From assembly GCA_036567985.1 (NCBI GenBank), contig DATCTK010000016.1:112049-176048 (forward strand): a stretch of 64,000 nucleotides of DNA, in the 5' to 3' direction. The notes below the pieces were generated by a model, which was not told where the DNA came from, did no database searches, and saw nothing but the letters and a program-made list of their open reading frames with translations. Positions 62,094 through 64,000 of this stretch are shown here, piece after piece (the stretch's first letter is position 1; the number at the start of each line of letters is the position of its first letter). This DNA comes from SZUA-229 sp036567985. GTDB taxonomy: Bacteria > Pseudomonadota > Gammaproteobacteria > SZUA-229. The translations under genes and the position numbers were made by a program.

Positions 62094-62516
62094 TTACTTT
62101 GCGGGCTGGGTTTCGAGGGTCGAGATCGAGAGTCGGGTCAGCCCCACCTGGGATGCGGCATCCATGGCGGTAACCACCGCCTGGTGCGGGGTCTTGGCAT
62201 CGGCACGCAATACCACCGGCATCTCCCTGTTATCTCCCGCCACCTTGCTAAGGGCCAGTTTCAGGGTTTTCAGCTGGGTGTTCACCAGCTGGCGATCATT
62301 GATATAGTAACGGCCCTCAACATCAATCCCCAGAATGATCTTTTCCGCCGGCTGCTGTTCTGCCTCGGCGGATGCCTGTGGCAGATCAACCTTGAGGCGC
62401 GCGGTTTTTTCAAAGGTGGTGGAGACCATAAAAAAGATCAGCAACAAGAACACCACATCGATCAGTGGTGTCAGGTTGAGATCCAGTTCATCGTTACGTT
62501 TGGGCTTCAGGTTCAA
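62094..62516 (-). CDS. exbD: ExbD/TolR family biopolymer transport protein
   Basis: A 140-residue protein with one N-terminal membrane helix (LIDVVFLLLIFFMVS) that contains the conserved Asp, and a periplasmic domain. It forms a proton-driven motor with the ExbB/TolQ-like protein encoded just upstream; the two overlap by 4 bp. Its position before msbA is common in gammaproteobacteria and suggests a link to lipopolysaccharide transport. The exact outer-membrane partner is unknown. Confidence 0.94.
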   Translation of the reverse strand: MNLKPKRNDELDLNLTPLIDVVFLLLIFFMVSTTFEKTARLKVDLPQASAEAEQQPAEKIILGIDVEGRYYINDRQLVNTQLKTLKLALSKVAGDNREMPVVLRADAKTPHQAVVTAMDAASQVGLTRLSISTLETQPAK

Positions 62517-63166
62517 GCCGCTTTCCCCGCAGTTCTGGCAGTTTTGCTCGTCTTCGCAGGCGGGCGATTATTGTGTAATACATCCACCATTTTAATCGCC
62601 TCTTCTTCCATCTTCACCACCAGCTCGTCGATACGACCACGGAAATAACGGTGAAAAATCAGCGCCACAATAGCCACACTCAAACCGGCCGCGGTGGTGA
62701 TCAGCGCCTGGGATATCCCGCCTGCCAGGGGTGCGGCATTACCCACACCGGCGGTGGTGATCGCATTAAACACCTTGATCATGCCAATGACCGTACCCAG
62801 CAGGCCCAGCAGGGGTGAAATTGCGGCGATGGTGCCCAGGGTATTGAGGAAACGTTCCATCTCGTGCACAACCTGGCGGCCCACCTCCTCGATAGATTCC
62901 TTGATGCGTTCCCGTTCCAGGTGGCGGTTATTCAACCCCGCTGCGAGTACCCGGCCCAGTGCGGACTGTTTACTGATCTCTTCGATTTTGCTGCGTTCCA
63001 GCTGACCTTCCTTGACCCAGTGCCAGATAGTAGCCACCAGGTGCTCGGGTATAACCTTGTTTTTTTGCAGCGTCCAGAAACGTTCCAGAATGATTGCCAG
63101 GGCGATAATCGAGCCGGCAATAATCGGAAACATCAGCCAGCCACCGGCTTTGACCATTTCAAACAC
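62513..63166 (-). CDS. exbB: MotA/TolQ/ExbB family proton channel protein
   Basis: The 217-residue protein has three membrane helices: AGGWLMFPIIAGSIIALAII at the N-terminus, a middle one with LGTIAAISPLLGLLGTVIGM, and LITTAAGLSVAIVALIFHRY. A basic cytoplasmic tail (KTSKTARTAGKAA) ends it. It pairs with exbD downstream (4-bp overlap). comEC lies 48 bp upstream. Confidence 0.94.
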   Translation of the reverse strand: MFEMVKAGGWLMFPIIAGSIIALAIILERFWTLQKNKVIPEHLVATIWHWVKEGQLERSKIEEISKQSALGRVLAAGLNNRHLERERIKESIEEVGRQVVHEMERFLNTLGTIAAISPLLGLLGTVIGMIKVFNAITTAGVGNAAPLAGGISQALITTAAGLSVAIVALIFHRYFRGRIDELVVKMEEEAIKMVDVLHNNRPPAKTSKTARTAGKAA

Positions 63167-63214
63167 GTAGATGCCTCTTTATTAAGGATTTGTGGGTGGC
63201 CACATAATACGTTA

Positions 63215-64000
63215 TCAGGGGCGATGATTCCAATAATGCGCGGCATCTTTTCGCTGGCGATGTGAGCCAGCAGACAGTCCGCCCGCGCTGCCACCAGCGG
63301 CTTTGCTGAAGTACAGACTGATCGCGCCATCCTCGGCGGTATTCCACACAGGAATACCCAACTGGTGATAGCGTTGCAGCACCTCGTCCGCCGGATGCCG
63401 AAAGCGGTTGAGGTACCCCGCCGATACCAGCGCCAGCTGTGGCTCAAGTTGCTGCAACCAGCTCAACGAAGAAGAACTTTTGCTGCCATGGTGGGGTACA
63501 AGCAATACATCCGTGCGCAACTGCCCGGCATAATCGCCGAGTAATCGCGACTCCACCGGCTGATCGATATCGCCGGTAAGCAGCACACTGTAATCGCTAC
63601 CGGTGATTTTCAGCACACAGCTCTGCTGATTGGTTTTGCGGTAATCCTGTTCGGGGTGGAGTATCTCAAAGCGCACCTGATTCCACTGCCAGCGCTGGCC
63701 GGCGCGACAGTTTTGCGCATGCGGCGGCAGCTCATAGGCAAAGTCTTCCGCCCGGCCACCATACAGCAGCTGTTGCACCGCAATCTTTTGCAACAGGTAT
63801 TCAGCGCCACCGGCATGGTCGTTATCGGCATGGCTGATAATCAGACTATCCAGCGATGTGATGCCCCTGTGGCGCAGAAACGGCTCAACCACCAGCCGCC
63901 CCAGATCAAAACGTTCCCCCCTGCTGGCACCGGCGTCGTATAACAGATTATGCTCGCGGGTCTGTACCAGCACCGACAGCCCCTGCCCCACATCCAGCAG
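63215..64000 (-). CDS. comEC: ComEC/Rec2 DNA-uptake protein, C-terminal part
   Basis: The frame is open to the window edge and begins within LLDVGQGLSVLVQ, so the N-terminal channel domain lies to the right. The visible part is the metallo-beta-lactamase-like domain: DVGQGLS, SHADNDHAGGAEYLL and VLLVPHHGSKSSSS. ComEC carries single-stranded DNA across the inner membrane in transformation. It lies upstream of exbB, matching the E. coli ycaI-msbA neighbourhood. The C-terminal tail after YFSKAAGG is short and polar. Confidence 0.93.
   Translation of the reverse strand: MLDVGQGLSVLVQTREHNLLYDAGASRGERFDLGRLVVEPFLRHRGITSLDSLIISHADNDHAGGAEYLLQKIAVQQLLYGGRAEDFAYELPPHAQNCRAGQRWQWNQVRFEILHPEQDYRKTNQQSCVLKITGSDYSVLLTGDIDQPVESRLLGDYAGQLRTDVLLVPHHGSKSSSSLSWLQQLEPQLALVSAGYLNRFRHPADEVLQRYHQLGIPVWNTAEDGAISLYFSKAAGGSAGGLSAGSHRQRKDAAHYWNHRP

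Overview
The window is a chromosomal segment of a gammaproteobacterium that is not an enteric. Gene content supports this: rpsA-ihfB-lapA-lapB-pyrF, the aro/ser/gyrA block, sdhCDAB-sdhE-ygfX, comEC-exbB-exbD-msbA-lpxK-kdsB, rsd/algQ, ettA and a nusB-rib-nrdR-glyA cluster. Base composition looks near 50% G+C. I cannot name the genus. I saw no tRNA, rRNA, prophage, CRISPR array or intact insertion sequence. About 60 protein genes are supported. Both edges cut a gene: a DUF1631-family protein on the left and comEC on the right.

Layout. 0-5.4 kb: a DUF1631 tail, an unrecognised 387-residue protein, a glyoxalase-II-like hydrolase, an FMN reductase, tpm and a ComEA-like protein. 5.4-12.1 kb (minus strand): aroA-cmk-rpsA-ihfB-lapA-lapB-pyrF. 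12.5-21.2 kb: a phosphate regulon transcribed pstC-pstA-pstB-phoU-phoB-phoR-pstS, with Pho-box-like repeats before pstC, phoB and pstS. 21.4-25.3 kb: a DegT aminotransferase and glutathione-dependent formaldehyde oxidation genes (adhC, fghA) separated by a 266-bp MITE-like element. 25.4-33.7 kb: gyrA-serC-serA-pheA-hisC-tyrA. The phosphate and formaldehyde genes therefore sit inside an aromatic/serine block that is contiguous in many relatives (tyrA next to aroA).

33.9-39.7 kb: sdhCDAB-sdhE-ygfX-DUF1249, with ygfZ divergent. 39.9-43.1 kb: two tandem HDOD proteins and a FadL-type porin. 43.1-43.6 kb: a dense cluster of non-coding repeats. 43.6-50.1 kb: nusB, ribH, ribBA-like, ribE, a proteasome/HslV-like Ntn hydrolase, ribD, nrdR and glyA (riboflavin and one-carbon metabolism). 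50.3-52.6 kb: two exported proteins, one a lipoprotein with a zinc-protease motif. 52.7-56.1 kb: ettA, msrA and rsd. 56.1-64 kb: rlmKL, kdsB, a Trm112-like protein, lpxK, msbA, exbD, exbB and comEC (lipid A, KDO and envelope functions).

The most unusual content is non-coding. One repeat family forms a small hairpin whose 4-bp stem differs between copies yet stays complementary, while its 5-nt loop stays nearly constant. A second family has long inverted ends built from 10-bp units. The two lie side by side at four loci. Heptamer repeats, a MITE-like element and two other hairpin repeats add to this. These dispersed elements are the best candidates for an undescribed system here.
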